34,385 bases of DNA. Origin: Phaeodactylibacter sp. Its GTDB lineage: Bacteria; Bacteroidota; Bacteroidia; Chitinophagales; Saprospiraceae. The translations under genes and the position numbers were made by a program. How positions within the stretch are numbered: position 1 is the stretch's first letter; each line of letters opens with the position of its first letter. A model generated the notes under the pieces. That model was not told the DNA's origin and ran no database searches. It worked only from the letters and a program-made list of their open reading frames with translations. The stretch is taken from positions 1-34,385 of the forward strand of contig JAGFJD010000474.1 in the NCBI GenBank assembly GCA_024102975.1. Reading direction: 5' to 3'. Positions 25,288 through 33,131 of the stretch are shown piece after piece.

Positions 25288-26745
25288 TTAGTTAGACTTC
25301 CAGAAATAGGGCGTAAACAAAACCAGGATCGTAAACAATTCCAGCCGCCCCAGCAGCATCAGTATCGACAGGAAGAACTTCACCTGGGGCGACAGCCAGG
25401 CGAAGTTATCGACCGGGCCCACCTCCCCGATGCCCGGGCCGACGTTGCCCAGCGAGGTGGCCACCGCCCCGATGGCGGTCAGGAAATCCAGCCCCATAGC
25501 GGAGACGATGATGGCGCCGGTGACGAAAAGCATCAGGTACAGCAGCAGGAAGATGATGATGTGGGTGAGAATCCGGCCGGTGACCACCTGCCCGTTGAGC
25601 TTCAGCGGCACGATGGCCCGGGGGTGCAGGATGCGCTTGAACTCCAGGAAGGAATTCTTGAAGAACACCAGGTGGCGGATCAGCTTGATGCCCCCGCTGG
25701 TGGAGCCGGCGCTGGCCCCCAGGAACATCAGCACGAAGAAGAGCATGGTCAGGCTGTTGCCCCAACTGGTGTAGTCGGCAGAAACGAACCCGGTAGTGGT
25801 GATGATGGAAACAATCTGGAAAACGCTGTCGCGGAAGGCCTTCTCCCAGGGCAGGCCGGTGTTGCTTTTCACAGCCAGAGTAACCACGGTGCTGAGCAGG
25901 GCGACGATGAGGATGTAGGCCTTGAACTCGTCGCTGGCCCACACCTTGCTGAACCTGCCCTTCAGGCTGAAATAAATGACCGTGTAGTTAGTCCCGGCAA
26001 AAAACATGAACAGGGCGATGGGATACTGGATCGCAGGCGTATCATAATAGGCCATGCTGGCGTTTTTGGTGGAAAACCCACCGGTGGCCATAGTCGTGAA
26101 GGCGTGGTTGATGGCCTCGTAGAAGCTCATGCCTGCGAAGTACAGGATGAGCGTAAGGGCCCCGGTCAGGGCGACGTAGATCAGCCAAAGCCGTTTGGCC
26201 GTTTCCTGGATGCGGGGATGCAGCTTGTCGGAGGTCGGCCCGGGCGCCTCTGCCACGAACAACTCAATGCCGCCGATGCCCAGCAGGGGAAAGATAGCCA
26301 CGGTGAGGACGATGATGCCCATGCCCCCGATCCACTGGGTCAGGCTGCGCCAGTAGAGGATGCCGGCGGGCACGGCCTCGATGTCGTTGAGCACTGAAGC
26401 CCCGGTGGTCGTCATGCCGGAAACCGTCTCGAAAAAGGCACCCACCACGTCGGGGATGACCCCGCTGAACAGATATGGCAGCATGCCGAACGACACCATC
26501 GACAGCCAGCCCATGGACACGATGAGGTACCCCTCCCGCTTTTTGATGTCATTGCCGCCCGGCAGGCGGGCCAGCCACAACCACAAGATGCCGCCGATGA
26601 TGATACATACCATACCTGAACTGAACAACGGCCAGGCGTCGCCGCTGTCGAAATAATAAGAAAAAGGCAGCCCGGTAAACATGAGTCCCCCGATGATCAT
26701 CAACAGGACCGCTATGACGCGGATGATGGGGCGTACGTTGATCAT
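25288..26745 (-). CDS. trkH: Trk-type potassium uptake protein, membrane subunit
   Basis: This 485-residue polytopic membrane protein has four pore repeats characteristic of the SKT superfamily. The filter segments read MTTTGAS, TMATGGFS, TTTGFVS and TSLGNVGPG, each with the conserved filter glycine. Length agrees with TrkH proteins (about 480-490). It imports K+ (with H+ or Na+ depending on type) across the inner membrane and is gated by the TrkA ring. trkA lies immediately upstream in the same orientation with a 3-base gap, so the two are co-transcribed. The protein starts MINVRPIIRVIAVLL with the first helix immediately after the start. Confidence 0.96.
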   Translation of the reverse strand: MINVRPIIRVIAVLLMIIGGLMFTGLPFSYYFDSGDAWPLFSSGMVCIIIGGILWLWLARLPGGNDIKKREGYLIVSMGWLSMVSFGMLPYLFSGVIPDVVGAFFETVSGMTTTGASVLNDIEAVPAGILYWRSLTQWIGGMGIIVLTVAIFPLLGIGGIELFVAEAPGPTSDKLHPRIQETAKRLWLIYVALTGALTLILYFAGMSFYEAINHAFTTMATGGFSTKNASMAYYDTPAIQYPIALFMFFAGTNYTVIYFSLKGRFSKVWASDEFKAYILIVALLSTVVTLAVKSNTGLPWEKAFRDSVFQIVSIITTTGFVSADYTSWGNSLTMLFFVLMFLGASAGSTSGGIKLIRHLVFFKNSFLEFKRILHPRAIVPLKLNGQVVTGRILTHIIIFLLLYLMLFVTGAIIVSAMGLDFLTAIGAVATSLGNVGPGIGEVGPVDNFAWLSPQVKFFLSILMLLGRLELFTILVLFTPYFWKSN

Positions 26746-26748
26746 GGG

Positions 26749-28089
26749 CTAACGAAACAGTTGTTCGAGTTTGGTAATGGCTTCCGGCAGGGCGAAGACG
26801 ATCACCTTGTCGTCGATCTGCAGCTGGAACTCCCCGTCCGGGATCAGGGTGTTCTCGCCCCGGATGACCCCACCAATCAGGGCCGTCGTCGGGAAGTGCA
26901 GGTCCTTCAGCGGTTTCCGGGTGATCTGGTTCTTTTTGTGCACCACGTATTCGATGATCTCCGCATCCACCCCGTGCAGGCTGGTGATGGCCTCCACCTG
27001 CCCCTTTCGGACGAAGCGGAAGATGTTGTTGGCCGCGATGAGTTTCTTGTTGATCATGGTATCCACCCCGATATTCTGGGAGATGTGGATGTACTCCTTG
27101 TTTTCCACCTGGGCAATCGTCTTGTACACCCCGTGGTTTTTGGCGGTCAGGCTGGCGATGATGTTCGTCTCTGAGTTGTTGGTCAGGGCGATGAAGGCGT
27201 CCATCTGGCTGAGCCCTTCCTCTTCCATCAGGTCGATGTTGCTGGTGTCGCCGTTGATGACCAGGGTATTGTGGAGCTGTTCGGCCAGTTCCTTGCACCG
27301 CTCTTTGTCTTTTTCGATGAGGGTGACGCTGTACTCGTTCTCCAGCCGGCGGGCGGTGGCCAGCCCCAGGGACGTGCCCCCCAGGATCATCACGTTTTTC
27401 GCCTTGATTTTCTTTTTGCCCACGATGTTGATCAGCCGGTCGATGTTGTCCTTGCGGGTGATGAAATAGATGTGGTCGTTGCGCCGCAGGATGGTATTGC
27501 CCCGGGGGATGATGGTGCGGTGCCCGCGCAGGATGGCAATGGGCCGCAGCGTCACGTCCGTATTGATGCCGTGGATATCGGCCACCAGCTTGTTGGCCAG
27601 GGGAGAGTACTCGTCGAGGGTAATGCCGACGAGGTTGATCTTGCCCTCTTCAAATTCGAAGAGGTCGGTAAACGAACATTCCTTGACCAGCCGGTAAATT
27701 TCTTCAGCGGCCAGCAGCGTCGGGGAGATGAGGGAGTCGATGCCCAGTTCGCGGAACAGCTGGCGCTCCGACTCGGAAAGGTATTCCTGGTTGTTCACCC
27801 GGGCGATGGCCTGCCGGGCGCCCATCTTCTTGGCCAGGATGGCTGTCACCAGGTTGTTCTTCTCGGAAGTGGTCACGGCCAGGACCAGCTTGGCCCGGCC
27901 GACCTCCGCCTGCTCCAGGATGTCAATGGAGGAGGAATCTCCGCGCAGGGTCATCACGTCGAGGTGCGTAGCGGCATAATCCAGCACCTCCTGGTTGGAA
28001 TCGATCAGCACAATATCCTGGTTTTCATAGGCCAGCAGCTCAGCCAGGTGAAAACCCACATCTCCTGCCCCCGCAATTATGATTTTCAT
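26749..28089 (-). CDS. trkA: Trk potassium uptake regulatory subunit (double RCK)
   Basis: This 446-residue cytoplasmic protein has two RCK units. The first Rossmann fold begins MKIIIAGAGDVG, with the nucleotide-binding acidic residue D30 in VLIDSN. Its RCK_C domain spans about 145-225. The second Rossmann fold begins VMILGGTSLG at about 233 and ends in a second RCK_C domain reaching the C-terminus. TrkA binds NAD(H) or adenine nucleotides and gates TrkH. It is the first gene of the trkA-trkH operon. Its promoter region has a perfect TAAATTTG -7 element and a 7-bp hairpin at the predicted 5' end of the mRNA, which may affect stability or repression. Confidence 0.96.
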   Translation of the reverse strand: MKIIIAGAGDVGFHLAELLAYENQDIVLIDSNQEVLDYAATHLDVMTLRGDSSSIDILEQAEVGRAKLVLAVTTSEKNNLVTAILAKKMGARQAIARVNNQEYLSESERQLFRELGIDSLISPTLLAAEEIYRLVKECSFTDLFEFEEGKINLVGITLDEYSPLANKLVADIHGINTDVTLRPIAILRGHRTIIPRGNTILRRNDHIYFITRKDNIDRLINIVGKKKIKAKNVMILGGTSLGLATARRLENEYSVTLIEKDKERCKELAEQLHNTLVINGDTSNIDLMEEEGLSQMDAFIALTNNSETNIIASLTAKNHGVYKTIAQVENKEYIHISQNIGVDTMINKKLIAANNIFRFVRKGQVEAITSLHGVDAEIIEYVVHKKNQITRKPLKDLHFPTTALIGGVIRGENTLIPDGEFQLQIDDKVIVFALPEAITKLEQLFR

Positions 28090-28102
28090 TGCTTTTGGTT
28101 TT

Positions 28103-28126
28103 CCCTGAAAATAAAAAGCTTCAGGG
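28103..28126 (-). promoter_or_regulatory. Hairpin at the 5' end of the trkA transcript
   Basis: CCCTGAA (28103-28109) and TTCAGGG (28120-28126) are perfect inverses with a 10-base A/T-rich loop. From the -7 element at 28134-28141 the transcript should begin near 28127, placing the hairpin at its very start and 13 bases before the ATG. Confidence 0.5.
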
Positions 28127-28133
28127 TTTGAAA

Positions 28134-28141
28134 CAAATTTA
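28134..28141 (-). promoter_or_regulatory. -7 promoter element of trkA
   Basis: On the minus strand this reads TAAATTTG, an exact TAnnTTTG match, 45 bases upstream of the trkA ATG. No clear TTG -33 element is seen at the usual spacing. Confidence 0.55.
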
Positions 28142-28180
28142 GCCTGTAATCCTTAAAAAAGATGGCGGGCTTTGACAACT

Positions 28181-28261
28181 GCCACCGGCTTTGTGCATTG
28201 CCGGCGCCGCCCCTCGGTCCCCTAAAGGGGAAGTCCTCCCCCAATGCACAAACCCAGTGGC
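28181..28261. repeat. 81-bp imperfect palindrome (REP/MITE-like)
   Basis: The left arm 28181-28200 pairs with the right arm 28242-28261 at 18 of 20 positions, including an uninterrupted 11-bp block TTTGTGCATTG / CAATGCACAAA. Inside lies a second hairpin, TCCCCT-AA-AGGGGA, at about 28218-28231. It is GC-rich, non-coding and between two divergent promoters. It has no T tract, so it is more like an interspersed repeat than a terminator. Confidence 0.55.
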
Positions 28262-28321
28262 GACGCAACATAAACGCCCGCCCGTTTTCAGCGCAAATAT
28301 CCGACATAAATCGCAAATTCC

Positions 28322-28774
28322 ATGAAAATACTGATGGTTTGCCTGGGCAACATCTGCCGCTCCCCCCTGGCGGAAGGCATTATGAAACACAAACTCCGGG
28401 AACACGGGCTGGACTGGACGGTGGACTCCGCCGGTACCGGCTTCTGGCACGTCGGCGAACCGCCCGACCCCCGCTCGGTGAGCACCGCCCGCCAGCACGG
28501 CCTGGACATCTCCCGCCAGCGGGCCCGCCAAATCCAACCCGCCGACCTGGACGACTACGACCTCATCCTCGCCATGGACAGCTCCAACTACAAGGACATC
28601 CTCCGCCTGGCCAACGGCAGCCGGCAGGAAACCAAAGTGGAAATGATCCTCAACTACGTCGACCCCGGCAGCAACCGCAACGTACCCGACCCCTACTGGA
28701 ACGACGACGGCTTCGACCGGGTGTTCCAGATGCTGGACGAGGCGTGCGAGCGGGTGATTGAACGGCATGGGTAG
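28322..28774 (+). CDS. Low-molecular-weight protein-tyrosine phosphatase
   Basis: This 150-residue protein opens with the P-loop VCLGNICRSP, giving catalytic C7 and phosphate-binding R13. The general acid D123 is in VPDPYW. SAGTGFWHVGEPPD and MDSSNYKDI are family blocks. These enzymes dephosphorylate phosphotyrosine proteins (often linked to exopolysaccharide export) or small phosphorylated compounds in the cytoplasm. No tyrosine kinase or polysaccharide gene is nearby, so the partner is unknown. The ATG at 28322 places the P-loop at the standard distance from the N-terminus. It is followed by a 205-bp gap with a branched inverted repeat. Confidence 0.95.
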   Translation: MKILMVCLGNICRSPLAEGIMKHKLREHGLDWTVDSAGTGFWHVGEPPDPRSVSTARQHGLDISRQRARQIQPADLDDYDLILAMDSSNYKDILRLANGSRQETKVEMILNYVDPGSNRNVPDPYWNDDGFDRVFQMLDEACERVIERHG

Positions 28775-28803
28775 GGCATGTTTATATGGCTATATCGTCA
28801 TTA

Positions 28804-28892
28804 AATCCGTTGATCTATCCAGCGGACTCCGGCAAGAGCCGGGGCAGGCTCTGGAGGCCTGCTCTCCATTTGCATCAAAGTTTCAACGGATT
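28804..28892. repeat. Branched inverted-repeat element (outer stem plus two hairpins)
   Basis: AATCCGTTGA (28804-28813) is the exact inverse of TCAACGGATT (28883-28892). Within are CTCCGGC-AAGA-GCCGGGG (28827-28844) and GCAGGC / GCCTGC (28844-28849 with 28857-28862). The predicted fold is a multi-branch junction of 89 nt. It could be a REP-like element, a processed RNA structure or the terminator of the phosphatase gene, though no T run follows. Confidence 0.5.
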
Positions 28893-28941
28893 CAACCAAC
28901 TACTTTGAAAACGGAACTTCCGGAGGAAAGAGCTATCAAAA

Positions 28942-28972
28942 TTTGCATGTACAAATAAAAGTTTTTACCTTG
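28942..28972 (+). promoter_or_regulatory. marR promoter overlapped by a palindromic operator-like site
   Basis: A TTTG at 28942-28945 and TACCTTG at 28966-28972 are separated by 20 bases, close to Bacteroidota -33/-7 spacing. The palindrome ATTTGCATGTACAAAT (28941-28956) covers the -33 element. Its core TTGCATGTACAA fits TTGYAYRTRCAA, the same pattern as the site at 29423-29434. Confidence 0.5.
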
Positions 28973-28979
28973 CTGTCCT

Positions 28980-29405
28980 ATGGAAAACCGGAAAGATTAC
29001 TGCCGCTGCCTGTACTACTCCGCCAACGCCCTGTCGAGGGCCGTCACGAAGATGGCGGAGGAGGCATTTGCCGATACCGGCTTGCCTCCCAGTTACGCTT
29101 TCCTGGTGATGAGCATCAACAAATATCCCGGCATACCGGCCGGCGAGCTTGCCGAACTGCAAATGCTAACCCCTTCCACCATCACCCGGCTGGTGGAGAA
29201 GCTGGAGAAGAAGGGCCTGGCCAGGCGGGTAAACGAGGGCCGGAGTACCCTGGTGTTTCCCACGCCGGCCTCGGTCGCCCTCAATGAAAAGATCAAAGCA
29301 GCCTGGAGCGGCCTTTACAGGAAGTACGCTGCCATTCTTGGCGATGAGGAGGCCCGGTCGTTGACAAGCCACATTTACGATGCTGCCCTGGCTTTGGAAG
29401 AATAA
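28980..29405 (+). CDS. MarR-family transcriptional regulator
   Basis: This 141-residue protein has the MarR winged helix-turn-helix: IPAGELAELQMLTPSTITRLVEKLEKKGLARRV (about 52-84), then a beta wing (about 85-96), flanked by helices for dimerisation. C8 and C10 lie in the first helix (DYCRCLYYSANALSRAVTK), a region similar to the thiol-sensing helix of OhrR, so redox or electrophile sensing is possible; this is inference. An operator-like palindrome overlaps its promoter, and a matching one lies in front of the next gene (an NADP-type oxidoreductase, 39 bp downstream). The simplest reading is a repressor controlling itself and the oxidoreductase. The ATG at 28980 is 8 bases after the -7 element, implying a very short leader. 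Confidence 0.9.
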   Translation: MENRKDYCRCLYYSANALSRAVTKMAEEAFADTGLPPSYAFLVMSINKYPGIPAGELAELQMLTPSTITRLVEKLEKKGLARRVNEGRSTLVFPTPASVALNEKIKAAWSGLYRKYAAILGDEEARSLTSHIYDAALALEE

Positions 29406-29417
29406 TTTTTTTATCTT

Positions 29418-29434
29418 TATACTTGTACATACAA
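29418..29434 (+). promoter_or_regulatory. Oxidoreductase promoter and second operator-like palindrome
   Basis: TATACTTG (29418-29425) matches TAnnTTTG at seven of eight positions. The overlapping TTGTACATACAA (29423-29434) is a palindrome (TTGTA-CA-TACAA) and shares the pattern TTGYAYRTRCAA with the site in front of marR. The oxidoreductase ATG follows 10 bases later. Confidence 0.5.
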
Positions 29435-29444
29435 ATTTTTAAAC

Positions 29445-30095
29445 ATGAGCAAAAAAATCGGAATACTCGGATCAGGCGCCGTCGCCAAAGCTTTGGGAAA
29501 GGGATTTGTTCAACATGGCTACGAGGTCAAGTTGGGGACGCGCGATGCCTCCAGGCTGGCGGGCTGGCAGGCGGAAGTCGGGGCGAAAGCCCAGGTCGGG
29601 TCCGTTGCTGAGGCCGCTGCCTTTGGAGATGCGATCGTATTGGCGGTCAAAGGCACAGCGGCGGAGAAAGTGCTGGATCAGGCCGGCGCCGCCAACCTGG
29701 AGGGCAAAACCGTGATGGACGCCACCAACCCCATCGCCGAAGAGCCGCCTGTCAACGGCGTCCTGCAGTTTTTCACCAGCCTGGACGGTTCCCTGATGGA
29801 GCGCCTGCAGAAGGCCCATCCCGGCGCTCATTTCGTCAAAGTGTTCAGCAGCGTAGGCAGCCACCTGATGGTCAACCCCGGCTTTGGCGGCGTCAAACCC
29901 TCCATGTTCATCTGCGGCAACGACGAAGGCGCCAAGCAGGAGGTGGCCGGCGTGCTCGATCAGTTTGGCTGGGAAGCGGAGGACATGGGCGCCGCAGAAG
30001 CGGCCCGCGCCATTGAGCCGCTGTGCATCCTTTGGTGCATTCCCGGCTTCCGCAGCAACCAGTGGGCGCATGCTTTTAAGTTGCTAAAACATTAG
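29445..30095 (+). CDS. NADPH-dependent F420 reductase-like oxidoreductase
   Basis: This 216-residue single-domain protein has an N-terminal Rossmann fold: IGILGSGAVAKALGKGF (G6, G9, G11) followed by GTRDASRL, where R33 after the second strand favours NADP(H). ATNPI at about 93-97 and KVFSSVG at about 138-144 are typical of the COG2085 / F420-dependent NADP reductase-like family. In Bacteroidota, which generally lack F420, such proteins probably reduce other substrates; the substrate is unknown here. It lies directly downstream of a MarR regulator with a shared operator-like motif, suggesting induction by a stress compound. A perfect 42-bp palindromic terminator follows its stop codon by one base. 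The ATG at 29445 sits just after the A/T-rich promoter. Confidence 0.87.
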   Translation: MSKKIGILGSGAVAKALGKGFVQHGYEVKLGTRDASRLAGWQAEVGAKAQVGSVAEAAAFGDAIVLAVKGTAAEKVLDQAGAANLEGKTVMDATNPIAEEPPVNGVLQFFTSLDGSLMERLQKAHPGAHFVKVFSSVGSHLMVNPGFGGVKPSMFICGNDEGAKQEVAGVLDQFGWEAEDMGAAEAARAIEPLCILWCIPGFRSNQWAHAFKLLKH

Positions 30096-30096
30096 C

Positions 30097-30140
30097 AAAA
30101 CCAAAATAAGGGCGCGGCCGCGCCCTTATTTTGGTTTTTT
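30097..30140 (+). terminator. Perfect 42-bp palindromic terminator
   Basis: The arms 30097-30117 and 30118-30138 are exact inverses (AAAACCAAAATAAGGGCGCGG and its complement with no designed loop), ending in six T residues (30135-30140). The A-run on the left arm could also serve a minus-strand transcript, but none is present nearby. Confidence 0.9.
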
Positions 30141-30209
30141 ATCCATCCAAAATCCATCAACCCATTGATTGCCAAGTTTTTTTCCGGATATTTGCGGCGG
30201 ATTTGAATA

Positions 30210-31523
30210 GTGATAAAAAAAAGAAACGTTAATACTTTGAAATTCTCTGACTTTGGTTTTGAACCGGAATTAATCGAGGGGCTGGAAGCGATGGGTTTTG
30301 AAACCGCTACGCCCGTGCAGGAACAGGCTATCCCGCCCATCATGGAAGAACGCGACGTGCTGGCCTGCGCGCAAACCGGAACCGGCAAGACGGCAGCTTT
30401 CCTCCTCCCTGTGCTGAACAGGCTTACAAAAGACCCCAACGAAGAAGGCATTGATACGATCATCATCGAGCCAACCCGGGAGTTGGCGATGCAGGTGGAC
30501 CAGCAACTGGAAGCCCTCTCCTACTTCACGCCGGTAAGCTCGATCGCCATTTACGGCGGGCGTGACGGCCAGGCCATGGAGCAGGAAAAACGGGCGCTAA
30601 AACGAGGAGCGTCCATTATCGTCTGCACGCCCGGGCGCTTCAAGTCCCACCTCGACCTGGGGTACGCCAAGCTGGACACCGTCCGCCACCTCATCCTCGA
30701 CGAGGCCGACCGCATGCTGGATATGGGCTTTGCTCCCGACATCATGGATATCGTGAACAAACTGCCACGGGAAAGGCAGACCCTGCTCTTCTCCGCCACC
30801 ATGCCGGAACAAATTCGCAAATTCGCCAAGCAGATGCTGCGCAGCCCGGTGGAGATCAACATCGCCATATCCAAGCCGGCGGAGAAAATCCTCCAACTGG
30901 CTTACGAGGTGGAGGACTACGGCAAAATCCCGCTGACGGAAAAAATCCTGGAAACCAACAAACGCCTGGACCGCGTCCTGATCTTTGCCGGCACCAAAAA
31001 GAAGGTACGGGAACTGGCCATCAGCCTCAACAAACGGGGCATGGACGTGGGCGCCATCCACTCCGACCTCTCCCAGGATGAGCGGGAAGCTCAGCTGCAG
31101 GCTTTCAAAAGCGGCGCCAAACCCATTATCGTGGCCACCGACGTCCTCTCCCGGGGCATCGATATCAAAGGCATCGACGCTGTTATCAACTTCGACGTGC
31201 CCGGCGATGCCGAAGACTACGTCCACCGCATTGGCCGGACTGCCCGCGCTGACGCTGCCGGCATGGCCTTTACCTTCATCAACCGCAAGGACCGCGGCCG
31301 CTTCAAACGGATCGAAGACCTGATTGAGCGGAAAGTACAGCGCCTACCGCTGCCTAATGGGCTGGAAGAAGCCAAACCCAGCGCTTCCGGCCGGGGTGGC
31401 GGCGGCCGGGGCCGCCGGGGCAGCAGTAAAGGCGGCGGCAAAGCCCAGGGAGATAGCCGGGGCGGCCGGGGCAAAAGGAGGGGCGGAAAAAGGGGCGGCA
31501 ACCGCGGGCCGAAGAAGGATTAA
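30210..31523 (+). CDS. rhlE: DEAD-box RNA helicase, RhlE-type
   Basis: This 437-residue helicase has every core motif. The Q motif is GFETATPVQEQAIP, motif I AQTGTGKT (54-61), Ia PTRELA (89-94), Ib TPGR, and II DEAD (164-167). Motif III is SAT (195-197), V ATDVLSRGIDI and VI HRIGRTAR. The tail from about residue 390 is an RG/K-rich, unstructured RNA-binding extension. It unwinds short RNA duplexes in ribosome assembly or RNA decay. The coordinates use a GTG at 30210. Family members usually begin MKFSDFG, which here corresponds to the TTG at 30237, preceded by a very A-rich leader; that start is equally likely. A candidate promoter is ATTG 30168-30171 with TATTTG 30189-30194. It converges on the DUF2911 gene with a 17-bp inverted repeat between. 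Confidence 0.95.
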   Translation: MIKKRNVNTLKFSDFGFEPELIEGLEAMGFETATPVQEQAIPPIMEERDVLACAQTGTGKTAAFLLPVLNRLTKDPNEEGIDTIIIEPTRELAMQVDQQLEALSYFTPVSSIAIYGGRDGQAMEQEKRALKRGASIIVCTPGRFKSHLDLGYAKLDTVRHLILDEADRMLDMGFAPDIMDIVNKLPRERQTLLFSATMPEQIRKFAKQMLRSPVEINIAISKPAEKILQLAYEVEDYGKIPLTEKILETNKRLDRVLIFAGTKKKVRELAISLNKRGMDVGAIHSDLSQDEREAQLQAFKSGAKPIIVATDVLSRGIDIKGIDAVINFDVPGDAEDYVHRIGRTARADAAGMAFTFINRKDRGRFKRIEDLIERKVQRLPLPNGLEEAKPSASGRGGGGRGRRGSSKGGGKAQGDSRGGRGKRRGGKRGGNRGPKKD

Positions 31524-31575
31524 TATGCCAGGGGCGAGTTCCGGGGCAGTTATTAGAGCCTCCGCAGTCCAATTG

Positions 31576-31618
31576 AAGTTATTGGTTATTGCAAAGCAAC
31601 AGCAATAACCAATAACTT
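31576..31618. terminator. 17-bp inverted repeat between convergent genes
   Basis: AAGTTATTGGTTATTGC (31576-31592) and GCAATAACCAATAACTT (31602-31618) are exact inverses around a 9-base loop. They lie between the convergent helicase and DUF2911 genes. No T tract follows on either strand, so the terminator call rests on position and stem length. Confidence 0.55.
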
Positions 31619-31670
31619 GCTTGTGTTACCAACGAAGAAATAACCGCCGGGAAGCTTTGTTCTTGGTGCC

Positions 31671-32741
31671 CTATCCCTTCGTCATCTTCTCCTCACACTG
31701 CTTCGCCAATCCTTCGTAAATCTCCTGCTGGCCCTGCGGGGCATTGGGCGCGGCCTTGCGGAAGAAGCCTGCGGCGTCTTTATAATTGCCCAGGGCCATG
31801 TTGCCCCTGGCCAGGCCCACCAGAGTGGTGAAATTGTCATTGGGATTTTTCTCCCGGTTCATCCTGAAGATTTTCATGGCCTCTTCCGGTTTTTCCTGCT
31901 GGATGAGCGAGCGGCCGTAGAAGTGCAGCTCCGTCATGGTTGCCAGCGGGACAGCCTCTTCCATAGCCGTTTTGGCGTCGGCGGTGCGGCCCAGCTTTTC
32001 CAGGATTTGCGCTTTGGTGGAAAGAGTAGAGAAGTTTTTCGTGTTGTTGACGGCATTGTCAGCCCAGGCCAGGGCGGTTTCCATATCTTTATCCGCAGTG
32101 AGCAGATAGTTGGCGGCGGAGTTCCAGCCCTGCCAGGTGAAGCCCAGCATCCCATCCAGTTCTGCTTCCATGCTGGCCCTGGTGACGGCGTACACGTCGG
32201 TGGCGACGGTAAACTGCACTTTCTTCTTTTCCCAGCGCAGCTCGATATCGGCAGAATTGTCGGCCTGGTTGACGAAGCGGTACTCCAGCCATTCTACGGA
32301 TTCCGGCAAATCGGCAGGCTTGGCTTTGACCCGCAGGGCGTCTTCCGACTGGTCGTAGTTATAGCTGCCCCACGACCAGTTGTTTTTGGAGAATATCAGC
32401 GTCCATTCTCCGGCAGTAGGCAGGATGTGGAATCCGTACTTGCCGGCGGCCAACGGCTGGCCGTTGATCGTCACGTCGTGTTCGAAATACATGGTGGTGT
32501 TCTCGTCGGCGCCCGCCCGCCAGGGCATGGAAGCGCCGTACGGCACCACGGCATTTTCTCCGTAGACCTCGCCTTCCCGGCCCTTCACGCCGGGGCGGTG
32601 GTATTCAATCTTTACTTTGGTCAGTCCGATCCATTCCGCCACCATAGCTTTTTTGCTGGCAGGGGGCGTGGTGACGAACTGGGCTTGCGCAGTATGGCCG
32701 GCGACGGCCAGGGCGAATAAGAAAATAATGATCCTCATCAT
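31671..32741 (-). CDS. Secreted DUF2911 protein with C-terminal TPR-like helices
   Basis: The chosen start is the ATG at 32741 (356 residues), because it begins a clear signal peptide: MMRIIIFLFALAVAGHTAQAQ, cleaved probably after AQA. The frame stays open for 49 more codons upstream, but these run into intergenic TTTTCGG repeats and are unlikely to be translated. Residues about 30-190 form the DUF2911 beta domain (KVKIEYHRPGVKGRE, VVPYGASMPWRAGADENT, LAAGKYGFHILP, WTLIFSKN...WGSYNYDQ). Residues about 220-350 are paired helices of TPR type (KAQILEKLGRTADAKTAMEEA, GNMALGNYKDAAGFFRKA). DUF2911 proteins are common, uncharacterised periplasmic or secreted proteins of Bacteroidota. No partner is adjacent. 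An ATG one codon downstream is an equal alternative start. Confidence 0.9.
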   Translation of the reverse strand: MMRIIIFLFALAVAGHTAQAQFVTTPPASKKAMVAEWIGLTKVKIEYHRPGVKGREGEVYGENAVVPYGASMPWRAGADENTTMYFEHDVTINGQPLAAGKYGFHILPTAGEWTLIFSKNNWSWGSYNYDQSEDALRVKAKPADLPESVEWLEYRFVNQADNSADIELRWEKKKVQFTVATDVYAVTRASMEAELDGMLGFTWQGWNSAANYLLTADKDMETALAWADNAVNNTKNFSTLSTKAQILEKLGRTADAKTAMEEAVPLATMTELHFYGRSLIQQEKPEEAMKIFRMNREKNPNDNFTTLVGLARGNMALGNYKDAAGFFRKAAPNAPQGQQEIYEGLAKQCEEKMTKG

Positions 32742-32940
32742 ATTAGGGTGGTTTGGTGGAATAATCGGGTGTTGTTGCTGTATAGAGGATCTGATGTGGC
32801 GGTGTTTGGGGGTTCGCTTTTCGGTTTTCGGTTTTCGCAGTTTGCTTCTTGCCGGATTACGGCCGGGAACGAACTTGAACTCCAACACAAAATTGGCATG
32901 AAAGTTATCATTTCTCCCGGGAACTATGGCAAAAAGCAGG

Positions 32941-32986
32941 CCTTGTTAAATTTTCTTTAACAAGGGAAGTGTCATGGAGGTGACAC
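32941..32986. repeat. Two tandem hairpins upstream of the propeller gene
   Basis: CCTTGTTAAA (32941-32950) pairs with TTTAACAAGG (32956-32965) around a 5-base loop. GTGTCA (32969-32974) pairs with TGACAC (32981-32986) around TGGAGG. A further half-site TTGTTAA follows near 32995. They could be an RNA structure or DNA-binding sites. Confidence 0.5.
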
Positions 32987-33131
32987 CTGCGGTTTGTTAA
33001 GAAGGGAAATGAAAAAGTGGGCTACCCTTATCGAAAAAATAGCCTAGTCAAAAATGGCGATTATTTAACTTTATGCACTTAAAAAGAAAGTTTGAAAAGT
33101 TTCTTTAATCTGATTCTTTTGAGTAGGTTTA

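Noticed and set aside
32742..32888. 49-codon N-terminal extension of the DUF2911 protein
   Set aside because: It would bury the signal peptide, and it translates intergenic TTTTCGG repeats.
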